The notes: generated by a model not told the origin, from the sequence alone. 48,287 bases of DNA from Bacteroidales bacterium (GCA_012518275.1 JAAYSS010000087.1:1-48287); one strand, 5' to 3'. Counted from the stretch's first letter, positions 34,798 to 44,405 are shown. Program-made: numbers and translations.

Positions 34798-35511
34798 ATG
34801 ATACAAAACCCGTTTTTGCATTCTACCGATAACAATCTTATGATTCGGATTCATCCCGAAGGTATTTCATACGCGATTACTGATGAAAATGATGAAGTTA
34901 TATTGCAACAGTTGATTAATGTGCCTGCCGGAAAGTTAAAAGAAACGCAGTTCTTTGAACATTTTTTTGAACAGCCGGAACTTCGTATTTTGGATGAAAA
35001 TGTTTCCATTGTTTTTGAAAATAGCCGTTATCAGTTGATCCCAAGTGATTTATTCAGACAAAATGATTTCAGAGAATTGTTCGAAATTGAATTTGGGAAA
35101 AATGAAAGGACCAAACTTCTTTATAGTTTGCTCCCTCAATGGGGCATCCATTTGGTGTACGAAGTGGAAGAGCCGCTGATGGACTTTTTTGACCAAAAAT
35201 ATCCTGAGGCAGAGGTTGAACATCATCTTTTCAAACTATTGAAGGAAGAGATAAACAGAAATTCCAATTCTGCCTTTGTAAATTTGAGAAAGGAGTGGAT
35301 TGATTTATTTGTTGTTAAAGATAATGCATTGCTTTTAGCCAATCCGTTTGAAACAAAGACCAATGAAGATATTTGTTATTTTGTGCTGAATGCCTACGAA
35401 CAGCTTGGACTTGATACAGATGTGTGTCCGTTGAGGATTTTATCTAAAAAGAACGTGGATAAAAATTTGGTGGAATTGTTGCAACAGTATGTTTTAAAAA
35501 CGGAAGTTTGA
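34798..35511 (+). CDS. DUF3822 protein
   Basis: A 237-residue DUF3822-family protein; these commonly sit just before rsmD in Bacteroidetes, as here (103 bp upstream). It has two halves with similar strand patterns: LMIRIHPEGISYAITDENDEVIL in the first, and AFVNLRKEWIDLFVVKDNALLLANPFETKTNEDICYFVLNAYEQLGLD in the second. This duplicated pattern is suggestive of an actin-like (ASKHA) fold as in PilM/GspL-type proteins, but I see no clear phosphate loops. Function is unknown. Confidence 0.82.
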   Translation: MIQNPFLHSTDNNLMIRIHPEGISYAITDENDEVILQQLINVPAGKLKETQFFEHFFEQPELRILDENVSIVFENSRYQLIPSDLFRQNDFRELFEIEFGKNERTKLLYSLLPQWGIHLVYEVEEPLMDFFDQKYPEAEVEHHLFKLLKEEINRNSNSAFVNLRKEWIDLFVVKDNALLLANPFETKTNEDICYFVLNAYEQLGLDTDVCPLRILSKKNVDKNLVELLQQYVLKTEV

Positions 35512-35614
35512 TTTCTTATATGTTAAAATAAAAAAATAGCTTTCATGCATGGATGTGTCAAAGCAAGCTATCAGATAAAAGAAATTCTAAAATCATCAAT
35601 TGTCAATTATTTAG

Positions 35615-36148
35615 ATGCGTATTATCAGTGGAAAATTCAAAGCAAGGCGAATTGAAGTGCCGCACAACATCACAGCACGACCTACGACCGATTTTGCAAA
35701 GGAAGGACTTTTTAATCTTCTCAATAATCACATCGATTTTGAGGGAATTGATGTGCTTGACCTTTTCGCCGGAACGGGAAACATCGGGTTAGAATTTGTT
35801 TCGCGAGGCGCACGAAGTGTAATTTGTGTAGAATTAAGTGGTAAGCATGTCGCATTTATTCGTAAGATTTGCAAACTTCTCAATGTGGATAATCTTACAC
35901 CGATTAAAGGTGATGTGTTCAAGTTTATTTCATCTACTAAAATAAAATTTGATTTGATATTTGCTGATCCGCCTTATGATTTGGAAAGATTGAAGGAGAT
36001 TCCTGCTTTTGTTTTTAATAATGAACTCTTAAAATCGGATGGTCTCCTTGTGTTGGAGCATTCTGAAAAAAATAATTTTGAGACTCATTCGCATTTCAGT
36101 TTTCACCGAAAATACGGGAATGTGCATTTTAGTTTTTTCAGGGTATAA
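35615..36148 (+). CDS. rsmD: 16S rRNA (guanine(966)-N2)-methyltransferase RsmD
   Basis: Methylates G966 of 16S rRNA using S-adenosylmethionine. The 177-residue protein opens MRIISGKFKARRIEVP, has RPTTDFAKEGLFNLL, the SAM loop VLDLFAGTGNIGLEFVSRGA, and the catalytic DPPY in LIFADPPYD. All are standard for RsmD. It follows DUF3822 by 103 bp; that gap holds a possible weak hairpin (ATAGCTT...AAGCTAT, about 35537-35572). Confidence 0.95.
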   Translation: MRIISGKFKARRIEVPHNITARPTTDFAKEGLFNLLNNHIDFEGIDVLDLFAGTGNIGLEFVSRGARSVICVELSGKHVAFIRKICKLLNVDNLTPIKGDVFKFISSTKIKFDLIFADPPYDLERLKEIPAFVFNNELLKSDGLLVLEHSEKNNFETHSHFSFHRKYGNVHFSFFRV

Positions 36149-36179
36149 GTATAGCTATTTTAATATTAATTTAAATATA

Positions 36180-36220
36180 AACAAGGCTGTTTCAAAATTT
36201 TATACTGAAACAGCCTTGTT
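36180..36220. terminator. Hairpin between rsmD and rpmH
   Basis: AACAAGGCTGTTTCA (36180-36194) pairs perfectly with TGAAACAGCCTTGTT (36206-36220) around an 11-base loop. The T run is short on both sides, but its location between convergent genes supports a bidirectional terminator. Confidence 0.7.
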
Positions 36221-36246
36221 ACTTTATCGTATTATTTCCGATGAAA

Positions 36247-36405
36247 TTAGTGCTTGTGACGGTCTTCATCAGCTACCGTCAGTTTGGCTCTTCCTTTAGC
36301 ACGGCGTGAAGCTAAAACTCTACGACCGTTGGCAGTAGCCATTCTTGCACGAAATCCATGTTTGTTTTTTCTTCTACGACGTGAAGGTTGGAATGTCCTT
36401 TTCAT
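36247..36405 (-). CDS. rpmH: Ribosomal protein L34
   Basis: A 52-residue, strongly basic protein of the large ribosomal subunit. It opens [20 protein letters not shown], continues through [19 protein letters not shown] and ends [11 protein letters not shown]. The MKRTFQPS start and the GRRVL..RRAKGR core identify L34. It is slightly longer than the E. coli protein (46 residues). It has a complete promoter at 36451-36481. The usual neighbours of rpmH in other phyla (rnpA, dnaA) are not here, as is common in Bacteroidetes. Confidence 0.95.
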   Translation of the reverse strand: MKRTFQPSRRRRKNKHGFRARMATANGRRVLASRRAKGRAKLTVADEDRHKH

Positions 36406-36450
36406 TTCTATTTAGGTTTTATAATTATTCTAATTTCTTTTTTCGGACTG

Positions 36451-36481
36451 CAAAGATAGCAATTATTATTCAGTCCACAAA
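36451..36481 (-). promoter_or_regulatory. Promoter of rpmH
   Basis: On the minus strand TTTG (36478-36481), a 19-bp spacer and TATCTTTG (36451-36458): a full consensus match. The leader is about 40 nt. Confidence 0.8.
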
Positions 36482-36544
36482 TATTTTGTTTGTGAATTTT
36501 TGCAAAAACCAAATTTTGACCCAAATATAGTCAATATCCACTTG

Positions 36545-37291
36545 TTACGTGTTCATACCGCCGCATACATGAATTACCTGCCCGCTTACATAGCTGGATA
36601 AGTCTGATGCGAGGAATAAGCATACTTTAGCTACTTCTTCCGGCGAACCACCACGGCGTAATGGAATCATTTCAGTCCATTTAGCCCGTTGTTCTTCTGT
36701 AAGTACTTGAGTCATATCTGTTTCTATAAAACCCGGAGCAACAGCATTGGCACGGATACCGCGAGAACCGATCTCTTTGGCAATCGATTTTGCCAGCCCA
36801 ATCATACCTGCTTTTGAAGCAGAATAGTTAGTTTGCCCGGCATTCCCTGAAACGCCCACTACGGAGCTCATGTTGATGATTGAACCTGACTTTTGTCGCA
36901 TCATTATCGGTGTGCAAGCGTGGATAAAGTTGAAGGCAGATTTCAAATTCACGGTGATAACCGCATCCCATTGTTGTTCGCTCATGCGTAGCATAAGCCC
37001 GTCTTTGGTGATTCCGGCGTTGTTTACCAAAATATCTACGCGTCCAAATTCTTTTACGATCTCTTTCACCACCTGATGAGTTTCATCAAAAGATGCGGCG
37101 TTGGAAGCATATCCTTTGGCTTTTACGCCCAAACTTTCTATTTCTTTTTCAGTAGCTTTTCCATTTTCGTCGATTGCTAAGTCTGTGAAAGCTATATTGC
37201 AGCCTTCTGAAGCAAATTTAAGTGCAATTGCTTTTCCAATTCCGCGAGCAGCACCGGTAATGATTGCTGTTTTCCCTTCTAATAGTTTCAT
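36545..37291 (-). CDS. fabG: 3-oxoacyl-ACP reductase FabG
   Basis: Reduces 3-ketoacyl-ACP with NADPH in fatty acid elongation. The 248-residue short-chain dehydrogenase has TGAARGIGKAIA (cofactor loop), LVNNAGITKDGLMLRM, and the catalytic Ser, Tyr and Lys in INMSSVVG and NYSASKAG. It ends VSGQVIHVCGGMNT, typical of FabG. The frame is open back to 37330, but the extra 13 residues hold the promoter box at 37320-37327; ATG 37291 gives MKLLEGKTAIITG. It appears monocistronic. Confidence 0.93.
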   Translation of the reverse strand: MKLLEGKTAIITGAARGIGKAIALKFASEGCNIAFTDLAIDENGKATEKEIESLGVKAKGYASNAASFDETHQVVKEIVKEFGRVDILVNNAGITKDGLMLRMSEQQWDAVITVNLKSAFNFIHACTPIMMRQKSGSIINMSSVVGVSGNAGQTNYSASKAGMIGLAKSIAKEIGSRGIRANAVAPGFIETDMTQVLTEEQRAKWTEMIPLRRGGSPEEVAKVCLFLASDLSSYVSGQVIHVCGGMNT

Positions 37292-37319
37292 AATTTTGTT
37301 ACAATTTTTTATTAAGCAA

Positions 37320-37327
37320 CAAAGATA
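37320..37327 (-). promoter_or_regulatory. -7 box of fabG
   Basis: Minus-strand TATCTTTG, an exact match, 28 bp before ATG 37291 and inside the longer open frame, which supports the downstream start. Confidence 0.6.
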
Positions 37328-37518
37328 CAACTTTAAAATTAAAAATTAGAAATATGTTCACCATAGTGGGTTAAAAACACGAACTCGTAGATTCAGTTTG
37401 TATTTGGATTTTAGCTGATAAAATGGCTTTTGATGATTTTAATAAGTCTCTATCGTCTTTTGTATGCATTATTTTTCTTGAATTTTCACACCAAGCTTTC
37501 AGACTAAACTTTTTTCCC

Positions 37519-37526
37519 TACCTTTG
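37519..37526 (+). promoter_or_regulatory. -7 box of murF-alr
   Basis: TACCTTTG followed by GCA, an exact match, 22 bp before ATG 37549. A TTTC at 37497-37500 is 18 bp upstream. It lies within the longer open frame starting at 37423, so that frame is probably not used. Confidence 0.6.
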
Positions 37527-37548
37527 CAATAATAAAATTTTTACGACA

Positions 37549-40005
37549 ATGAAACTCTCTAAAATAGCTGAAATTTTAAACTCCAAAACTGGAAAGCTGC
37601 CGGATGTTGATATACAGTGGTTGCTTACGGACAGTCGGTCACTCTCTTTCCCGGCTGAAACACTTTTTTTTGCACTAAAGACTGCTCGGAATGATGGGCA
37701 CAAGTACATTTCAGAACTTTATCGCCAGAATACGCGCTACTTCGTAGTGAGCGAACTGCCTGTTGATGCTGATAAGATGCACGACGCCGTGTTTTTTCAA
37801 GTGGAAAACACCTTATCTGCACTGCAAATCTTGGCTTCGGCCCATCGGGATTTGTTTTCTATTCCAGTCATCGGAATTACGGGAAGCAATGGCAAAACTG
37901 TGGTAAAAGAGTGGCTCTATCAGTTGTTGAATGAAGATTTTCGCATTGTTCGCTCGCCCAAAAGTTATAACTCTCAGATTGGTGTTCCACTGTCGGTATG
38001 GTCACTGAATGAAAATGCGGAACTTGGAATTTTCGAAGCGGGCATTTCACAGATGCATGAAATGGAAAAACTGCAAGCCGTTATTCGTCCCACCATTGGT
38101 GTTTTTACAAATATTGGAAATGCACATCAGGAAGGTTTCAATGGCATGAAGCAGAAAGTGGATGAGAAAGTGAAGCTTTTTCGGGATGCAGAAGTGTTGA
38201 TTTACAATTCGGATGAAAAGTTGATAGAAATTTCTATTATCCAGGCGAAACTGAAAGCTAAATTATTTTCTTGGGGGAAAAAAGAAAATGCCAAATTACA
38301 GGTGCTGCGCATGGAGACAAACAGTACAACAAAGATTGAATTAAGGTATAAAAAACAGGAATTTAGCCTTGAAATTCCGTTTACGGATGATGCGTCCATT
38401 GAAAACGCCTTGCAATGCATCTGTGTGTTGTTGTATTTCGATTATTCACCAAAAATTATAGCTCAAAAACTGCTTAAATTAGAACCTGTGGCGATGCGTT
38501 TAGAAGTTAAAGAAGGCATGAACGGTTGTCAAATTATCAATGATACGTACAATTCCGATTTAAATTCGCTTGGCATTGCACTCGATTTTCTCAATCGGCA
38601 GTCGAGTCGGCAAGAGCTTTCACGGACGTTGATTTTATCCGACATTTTGCAAAGCGGATTTGTCTCAGATGAGCTTTACAGCATGGTTGCCGAGTTGGCT
38701 CAATCTAAAAATATCCAGAAAATAATTGGTGTAGGAAGTGAAATATCCAAACAATCAGATAAATTCAGCATAGACGAAAAGTATTTTTTCCACGACACGG
38801 AAGAATTACTGAAATCACCTTTAATGCGAGAGTTTAAGAATGAAATTATACTGCTGAAAGGTTCGCGTAGTTTTCACTTTGAAGATGTTTTAGCCCGTTT
38901 GGAGCTGATTGTTCATGAAACTACACTTGATGTGAATATAAATGCTTTAGTGAGCAATTTGAATTATTTCCGTTCCAAACTTCGCCCCGAAACACGTATG
39001 ATGTGTATGGTAAAAGCGTTTGCATACGGAAGTGGATCGGTGGAAGTAGCCCGTGTGTTGCAGAATAATCGGTGTGATTATTTGGCTGTGGCTGTGGGCG
39101 ATGAAGGTGCGGAACTTCGTAGGGAAGGCATCCGTGTGCCGATATTGGTCATGAATCCTGAAAAATCGGCTTTTGACACTATTTTCCACAACAAGTTGGA
39201 ACCGGAAATTTACAGTTTCGGATTACTGAAATCTTTTATTGCTTCGGCAGAAAAATTAGCACTTACAGATTATCCTATTCACATTAAGATAGATACAGGA
39301 ATGCACCGGCTCGGTTTTGAGCAGAAAGATGTAGCGGAATTGATTGAGTTGTTAAAAAATCAAAATCAAGTAAAAGTACGCTCTGTTTTTTCACATTTAG
39401 TGGGTTCAGATAGTGCTGAATTTGATGAATTTACGCATACTCAGCTACGGATTTTTACCGAATGTGCTGATAAAATCACAGAAGCTTTCTCTCACAAAAT
39501 TTTACGACACATACTTAACTCAGCCGGTATAGAGCGTTTTCCGGAGTTTCAGTTTGATATGGTGCGGTTGGGAATTGGGTTGTACGATGTGAGCGCATTG
39601 TCCGAAGTAAAGCTGGAAACGGTTTGCACGCTAAAAACAATTATTTTACAAATTCGAGATGTAAAAGCCGGAGATACTGTGGGTTACAATCGAAAAGGAA
39701 AATTAACGCAAGATAGTCGTATCGGCGTGATACCGATTGGTTATGCTGACGGTTTTAATCGTCATTTGAGCAACGGAGTGGGAGAGGTTTGGGTAAATGG
39801 ACATCGCGCGAAAGTAGTTGGAAATATTTGTATGGATATCTCAATGATTGATTTGACCGATATTCCTGCCGAGGAAGGCGATACGGTAGAAGTTTTTGGA
39901 AATAACATCACTCTTCAAGAATTGGCTGAAAAGCTGGATACCATTCCATACGAAATTTTAACCAGCGTTTCACGAAGGGTAAAACGAGTGTATTTTTTGG
40001 ACTAA
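37549..40005 (+). CDS. Bifunctional MurF ligase / alanine racemase
   Basis: An 818-residue fusion joining two steps of peptidoglycan precursor synthesis. The N-terminal part (to about 450) is MurF, which adds D-Ala-D-Ala to UDP-MurNAc-tripeptide: ATP loop GITGSNGKTVVKEWL with Lys near 116, NSQIGVPLSVW, NIGNAHQEGF and NDTYNSDLNSL. The C-terminal part is the PLP alanine racemase: Schiff-base Lys near 489 in MCMVKAFAYGSG, HIKIDTGMHRLGF, FSHLVGSD, and the second catalytic base region DTVGYNRKG...IPIGYADGFNR. This fusion is known in Bacteroidetes. D-Ala from the racemase would feed Ddl and then MurF. The next gene abuts the stop directly. Confidence 0.95.
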   Translation: MKLSKIAEILNSKTGKLPDVDIQWLLTDSRSLSFPAETLFFALKTARNDGHKYISELYRQNTRYFVVSELPVDADKMHDAVFFQVENTLSALQILASAHRDLFSIPVIGITGSNGKTVVKEWLYQLLNEDFRIVRSPKSYNSQIGVPLSVWSLNENAELGIFEAGISQMHEMEKLQAVIRPTIGVFTNIGNAHQEGFNGMKQKVDEKVKLFRDAEVLIYNSDEKLIEISIIQAKLKAKLFSWGKKENAKLQVLRMETNSTTKIELRYKKQEFSLEIPFTDDASIENALQCICVLLYFDYSPKIIAQKLLKLEPVAMRLEVKEGMNGCQIINDTYNSDLNSLGIALDFLNRQSSRQELSRTLILSDILQSGFVSDELYSMVAELAQSKNIQKIIGVGSEISKQSDKFSIDEKYFFHDTEELLKSPLMREFKNEIILLKGSRSFHFEDVLARLELIVHETTLDVNINALVSNLNYFRSKLRPETRMMCMVKAFAYGSGSVEVARVLQNNRCDYLAVAVGDEGAELRREGIRVPILVMNPEKSAFDTIFHNKLEPEIYSFGLLKSFIASAEKLALTDYPIHIKIDTGMHRLGFEQKDVAELIELLKNQNQVKVRSVFSHLVGSDSAEFDEFTHTQLRIFTECADKITEAFSHKILRHILNSAGIERFPEFQFDMVRLGIGLYDVSALSEVKLETVCTLKTIILQIRDVKAGDTVGYNRKGKLTQDSRIGVIPIGYADGFNRHLSNGVGEVWVNGHRAKVVGNICMDISMIDLTDIPAEEGDTVEVFGNNITLQELAEKLDTIPYEILTSVSRRVKRVYFLD

Positions 40006-40776
40006 ATGAATGTTGCTCTGATAAATAATAGCTCGACTGCTTCAAATTTGTTAAAAAGCGGATATCGGTTAGCCCGAAATTTAAAAAAAGATTTTGGGAT
40101 AATTGCTTTCGTAGAAAATAAAGTAGAGAAAAAAAATCAAATCGAAAATATTGAAAAATACCTTTCATTGAATGATTTTGAAGATGTTCAGGTACTTGTT
40201 CGTCAAAATTCTGTGAGTAATTTGGCAGTGGAGTGTGAGATTTTGGAAGCTTCATTGTTGATGATTCAATGGGATGATTCGATGAACAAACAGCTCAAAA
40301 AGTACTTGAAATATTGCCGAGACTTACGAATTCCGTATCTTTTTTTCAAGAATGATTTTTCAGAAATGAATTTTCAGAAAGTGCTGGTTACCGTTGGTTT
40401 TTTGATAGAAGATTACGAAAAAACACAGTTTGCGTCGGCTTTTGGGCGGTTCTGTAATTCGCAAATCTTGGTGTTGCAAGCCAATGATTATGGCAGTAAA
40501 GCAGGTAGAACGGTGAATAAAATGATACAGATTTTTAATAAATTTAACTTGAATTATTCTGTTGAAAAAGCTAAATCGGATAGCTTCAAATTGGATAAAG
40601 AAGCTATTCAAAAGGCTGATAGTAATGGTTTTGATGTAGTGCTGATTTCAGCTTCAAGGGATTATGGTTTAGATGACATTATTTTCGGTCCCAAAGAATA
40701 TCATCTTGTAAAAAAATCCAGAGTTCCTTTGCTTATTATTAATCCAAGAGGAGATTTATACACGCTTTGTGATTAA
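40006..40776 (+). CDS. Tandem universal-stress-protein-like protein
   Basis: A 256-residue protein with two USP-like alpha/beta halves. The first half (1-117) opens MNVALINNSSTASNLLKSGYRLA and ends IPYLFFK; the second (about 125-256) opens FQKVLVTVGFLIEDYEKTQF and ends GPKEYHLVKKSRVPLLIINPRGD, the usual USP finish. The ATP-binding GxxGS(S/T) loop is not clear (DIIFGPKEYH), so nucleotide binding is doubtful. It starts immediately after the murF-alr stop and must be co-transcribed. A link to peptidoglycan stress is possible but unproven. Confidence 0.75.
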   Translation: MNVALINNSSTASNLLKSGYRLARNLKKDFGIIAFVENKVEKKNQIENIEKYLSLNDFEDVQVLVRQNSVSNLAVECEILEASLLMIQWDDSMNKQLKKYLKYCRDLRIPYLFFKNDFSEMNFQKVLVTVGFLIEDYEKTQFASAFGRFCNSQILVLQANDYGSKAGRTVNKMIQIFNKFNLNYSVEKAKSDSFKLDKEAIQKADSNGFDVVLISASRDYGLDDIIFGPKEYHLVKKSRVPLLIINPRGDLYTLCD

Positions 40777-40783
40777 AAAAAAC

Positions 40784-40791
40784 TATCTTTG
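40784..40791 (+). promoter_or_regulatory. -7 box of the divIC-like gene
   Basis: TATCTTTG followed by GCA, an exact match, 17 bp before ATG 40809. The nearest TTTG (40766-40769) is only 14 bp upstream. Confidence 0.55.
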
Positions 40792-40808
40792 CAATTCGTA
40801 GATAAATT

Positions 40809-41120
40809 ATGAAGTTTCTTCAAAAAATATTTCCTATTATTCGGAAAATAGTTTTTAATAAGTATTTTCTGGCGGTTGCTATTTTTACAATTGTCATTGT
40901 CTTTTTTGGAGAACATAGCCTTAAAAATAGGTGGGAAACCGGAAGAAATATAAAAACGCTAAAAAAAGAGATTCGATTTTACGAAGAAGAAATTGAATCT
41001 AATAAGCAGAAAATGAATGATATGCAAACAGGAGATGAAAGCTTGGAGCGCTACGCACGTGAAAAGTATTACTTAAAAAAAGACAGCGAAGATATATTTA
41101 TTATTAAAGAAGATGAGTAG
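40809..41120 (+). CDS. Septum formation initiator, DivIC/FtsB-like
   Basis: A 103-residue bitopic protein of the cell-division core: cytoplasmic basic head, one membrane helix (YFLAVAIFTIVIVFFG, about 19-34), then a coiled coil (NIKTLKKEIRFYEEEIESNKQKMNDM) and the conserved LERYAREKYYLKKDSEDIFII ending. FtsB/DivIC pairs with FtsL and helps activate septal peptidoglycan synthesis. The 8-bp overlap with the following gene shows translational coupling. Confidence 0.9.
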   Translation: MKFLQKIFPIIRKIVFNKYFLAVAIFTIVIVFFGEHSLKNRWETGRNIKTLKKEIRFYEEEIESNKQKMNDMQTGDESLERYAREKYYLKKDSEDIFIIKEDE

Positions 41121-41457
41121 CGGATTAATAAAAATAGCACATGGACTGGGCGGGTTGTTGGTTTTGTTTGGTGCATTATTGCATTTTTTTGAATTTGATT
41201 TTGCCAAGTATCTTTTTGGTACTGGTTCACTGACTCTGATTGTGGTACAAGCTATTTATTTATCGCAGGTACGCGATGAAAATTTTCGGATTCAGCGAAT
41301 TGTGCGTCTTATGTTTTTTGTTACCCTTCTGCTTGGTTTTGGTACGTACTTGATGTTTACAGGTGACGACCGCTGGGTGATTTTAATGCTTATTTATGCA
41401 CTTGTTTCTGTGTTTTTAGCATGGCGGTCGGGTGGCGCAAAATCGGATGCTACGTAA
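41113..41457 (+). CDS. Small four-helix membrane protein
   Basis: A 114-residue protein with four hydrophobic segments (about 7-26, 32-52, 62-83 and 88-105). I do not recognise a characterised family. Its start overlaps the divIC-like stop by 8 bp, so the two are cotranslated; proteins of this shape following ftsB/divIC are seen in Bacteroidales. A role in division or membrane integrity is inference. Confidence 0.75.
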   Translation: MSSGLIKIAHGLGGLLVLFGALLHFFEFDFAKYLFGTGSLTLIVVQAIYLSQVRDENFRIQRIVRLMFFVTLLLGFGTYLMFTGDDRWVILMLIYALVSVFLAWRSGGAKSDAT

Positions 41458-41480
41458 AACGAACAATATCACAAAAAATA

Positions 41481-41513
41481 AAAACGGGCTTGCAGAATTT
41501 GCAAGCCCGTTTT
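41481..41513. terminator. Bidirectional terminator between the membrane protein gene and glgP
   Basis: AAAACGGGCTTGCA (41481-41494) pairs perfectly with TGCAAGCCCGTTTT (41500-41513) around a 5-base loop. Confidence 0.85.
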
Positions 41514-41546
41514 CAATATCAAATAATTTACACTATTACAGTACTA

Positions 41547-44108
41547 TTATAGCCATTTCACATAGCAGAAATCTTGACGGTGCGGCAGCAAGTCGTTTTT
41601 CGGGTACATGCGGAAGCCGTATTTGTAAGCTCCTGCATTGGCTAATTGATAGTTGATGTTGAAAAACAACTTTGTTCCTTCGGTTTTTACTAACGTCAAT
41701 TCATCGATATCTGCAATAAACTCTTGATTGTTGGTGTCGGTTTTGATGGCTAAAAGCTCAATTCCGATTCCTTTTTCAACGGCTTGTTTTACATCAATTA
41801 CTACGTTGATGTTGTAGTCTTCACCAACATGAGGATTGTGGTTTAGTTTTTCGGGTAGATCTACCGTTACTATCTCTATATCGTCCCAAGATTTTGCCAC
41901 TTTTTCTTTCCAAGCCGAAATTTCTTTGGCTTTTTCAAATCCATTGGCTTTTAGCAAAGCAGAACGTTTTGCCTGTTTGTTGTAAAATCTATCGAAATAA
42001 TCATCCATCATCCGTTTTGTTGTGTAGTGAGGTGTGATTTGTGCGATAGAATTTTTGATAGTCTGGATCCATTCGGGAGAATATCCTTTTGAGTTTTTAG
42101 CAAAATAGAGTGGAATAATCTCATTTTCAAGCATGTTGTAGATAGTTACAGCATCCAGCTCATCTTGGTAAGCCTGATTATCATACGTCCTTTTATCGGT
42201 CAGAGCCCAGCCGGCACCTTCTCGGTAGCCTTCGTACCACCAACCATCCAACACTGAAAAGTTAAGCACACCGTTCATTGATGCTTTTTCTCCCGAAGTA
42301 CCTGATGCTTCTTGCGGACGGGTAGGAGTGTTGAGCCAGATATCTACACCTGAAATCAGACGCTTAGCCAAGCGCATATCATAGTTTTCGAGGAAGATAA
42401 TTTTCCCTAAGAATTGCGGCATTCTCGATATTTCAACGATACGTTTGATTAATCCCTGTCCTGCACCGTCGGCCGGGTGTGCTTTACCTGTATAAAGAAA
42501 TTGAACGGGATGAGTAGGGTTATTTACGATTTTTGCCAATCTTTCTAAGTCGCTAAAAATTAGGTGTGCACGTTTGTATGTGGCAAAGCGGCGTCCAAAT
42601 CCAATAATTAGCGCATTCGGGTCAATTGACTCTAATATCGAAACGATGCGTGAAGGATCACCTTGGTTTTTCAGCCAGTTATCCTTAAATTGTTCACGGA
42701 TATGGTCTACCAGCTTGTATTTAAGTGAAGTACGGATATTCCAAATTTCTTGATCCGGTACCTGTTGGATTTTTTCCCAAATTGAAGCATTAGACAGATC
42801 TTGGTAAAAACTTTTTGTAAAGTATTTCACGTAAAGTGCTTTCCATTCAGAGGAAGTCCAAGTAGGCATATGAACTCCGTTAGTTACATATCCAACATGA
42901 GATTCTTCCGGGAAATACCCTTTCCAGATTGGAGCAAACATTTTTTTCGAAACTTCGCCGTGAAGCCAGCTTACGCCGTTCACTTCTTGCGATGTGTTGC
43001 AGGCAAATGTGCTCATGTTGAACTTTTCGTCTGAACCCGGATTTGCTTTTCCCATATCAATAAAATCACCCCACGAGATGCCCAATTTTGCCGGATATTC
43101 GCCCATATATTTCCCGAATAAAGCTTCGTCGAAGCTATCGTGTCCGGCAGGAACTGGTGTGTGAACCGTGTAAAGAGAACTTGCACGAACTACTTCCAAG
43201 GCTTCATTGAAAGAAAGTTTTTCGTCGTTAATCAAATCAACCAAGCGTTGAACGTTGATAAGTGCTGCATGTCCTTCGTTGCAATGGTAAATGTCGGTTT
43301 TTATTCCTAATTTTTTCAAGGTTAAAATACCACCGATACCGAGCAGTATTTCTTGTTTCAAGCGGTTTTCCCAGTCACCACCATACAGTTGGTGAGTGAT
43401 AGAACGGTCGTGTTCACTGTTCATATCGAGATCTGTATCCAGCAGATAAAGTGAAACTCTTCCGACAGAAACTTTCCAAACGTGTGCGTAAACCGTACGA
43501 CCCGGGTAGGGGACTTCAACAGTTAAAGGATTGTTGTTTGCATCCAAAACTTGTTTGATTGGAAGCATGTTGAAATTTTGCGGTTCGTAAACCGAAACTT
43601 GCTGTCCATCTACCGAAAGAGATTGTTTGAAATATCCGTAACGGTACAAAAAGCCGATGGCAGTCATGTCCACATTACTGTCACTGGCTTCTTTCAGGTA
43701 GTCTCCGGCTAATACGCCGAGTCCCCCGGAATATATTTTTAAGATTTCAGTCAAGCCATATTCCATACTGAAATAGGAGATTGAAGGACGAGTTTTGTCA
43801 AATGGCTTGTTCATATAAGCCTTAAATTCGCTATAAATATGGTCCACTTTTTTTGTGAATTCTTTATCTTTTCCGAGAGCAACTAACTTTTCGTAGCTGA
43901 GTAAGTTAAGCAATTGCACAGGATTAGATTCAGCTTTTCTCCAAGTCGGTCTATCTATTTCACGAAAAAGACTTTTTGCCTCACTGTTCCAACTCCACCA
44001 AATGTTTTGAGCCAATTCATCTAATTTGCTCAAACTTTTAGGTAGTTTAGATTTTACTACAATGTCTCTCCAAATAGGTTCGCTTACATTGTTTACTTTA
44101 AGTTTCAT
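41547..44108 (-). CDS. glgP: Alpha-glucan phosphorylase, GT35
   Basis: Releases glucose-1-phosphate from glycogen or maltodextrins with inorganic phosphate. The 853-residue chain is of the shorter bacterial type with an N-terminal DUF3417-like part ([20 protein letters not shown]). The catalytic domain shows [51 protein letters not shown] and [17 protein letters not shown], and the PLP lysine lies in [21 protein letters not shown]. It precedes the end of a GT3 synthase gene region on the same strand, so both arms of glycogen metabolism lie together. Confidence 0.95.
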   Translation of the reverse strand: MKLKVNNVSEPIWRDIVVKSKLPKSLSKLDELAQNIWWSWNSEAKSLFREIDRPTWRKAESNPVQLLNLLSYEKLVALGKDKEFTKKVDHIYSEFKAYMNKPFDKTRPSISYFSMEYGLTEILKIYSGGLGVLAGDYLKEASDSNVDMTAIGFLYRYGYFKQSLSVDGQQVSVYEPQNFNMLPIKQVLDANNNPLTVEVPYPGRTVYAHVWKVSVGRVSLYLLDTDLDMNSEHDRSITHQLYGGDWENRLKQEILLGIGGILTLKKLGIKTDIYHCNEGHAALINVQRLVDLINDEKLSFNEALEVVRASSLYTVHTPVPAGHDSFDEALFGKYMGEYPAKLGISWGDFIDMGKANPGSDEKFNMSTFACNTSQEVNGVSWLHGEVSKKMFAPIWKGYFPEESHVGYVTNGVHMPTWTSSEWKALYVKYFTKSFYQDLSNASIWEKIQQVPDQEIWNIRTSLKYKLVDHIREQFKDNWLKNQGDPSRIVSILESIDPNALIIGFGRRFATYKRAHLIFSDLERLAKIVNNPTHPVQFLYTGKAHPADGAGQGLIKRIVEISRMPQFLGKIIFLENYDMRLAKRLISGVDIWLNTPTRPQEASGTSGEKASMNGVLNFSVLDGWWYEGYREGAGWALTDKRTYDNQAYQDELDAVTIYNMLENEIIPLYFAKNSKGYSPEWIQTIKNSIAQITPHYTTKRMMDDYFDRFYNKQAKRSALLKANGFEKAKEISAWKEKVAKSWDDIEIVTVDLPEKLNHNPHVGEDYNINVVIDVKQAVEKGIGIELLAIKTDTNNQEFIADIDELTLVKTEGTKLFFNINYQLANAGAYKYGFRMYPKNDLLPHRQDFCYVKWL

Positions 44109-44405
44109 AGTGATAAATATTTATATTGTAAATTTTATTTACTGAATTTTCGATAAAAACATGTTTTATAACATATTTATCTGCAAAAATACAAACTTTT
44201 TCCTTATAAAAAGGCATTAAAATGTTAAAATTAAGTTTTGACTTTTCAAACGTGTGCATAAAATTCTAGTCGTGAAAAAGATGTTTTTTAAGTTGTACTC
44301 CGTGTAGCTCATTTCACAATTTTATTGTCTTTGAACACACAAATATGTGCAAAATAATGTTCAGCAAACATAGTGGGGAACGACTAAGATATGAAACTAA
44401 AAAAC
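44109..44405 (-). promoter_or_regulatory. Gap between the glycogen synthase end and the glgP start
   Basis: 297 bp, very AT-rich, with no supported gene. On the minus strand a TATTTTTG (44184-44191) matches the -7 consensus about 75 bp upstream of glgP, without a clear -33 box. I see no convincing terminator for the synthase gene. Confidence 0.4.

Noticed and set aside
37423-37548. N-terminal extension of murF-alr
   Set aside because: Contains the TACCTTTG promoter box and is not MurF-like.
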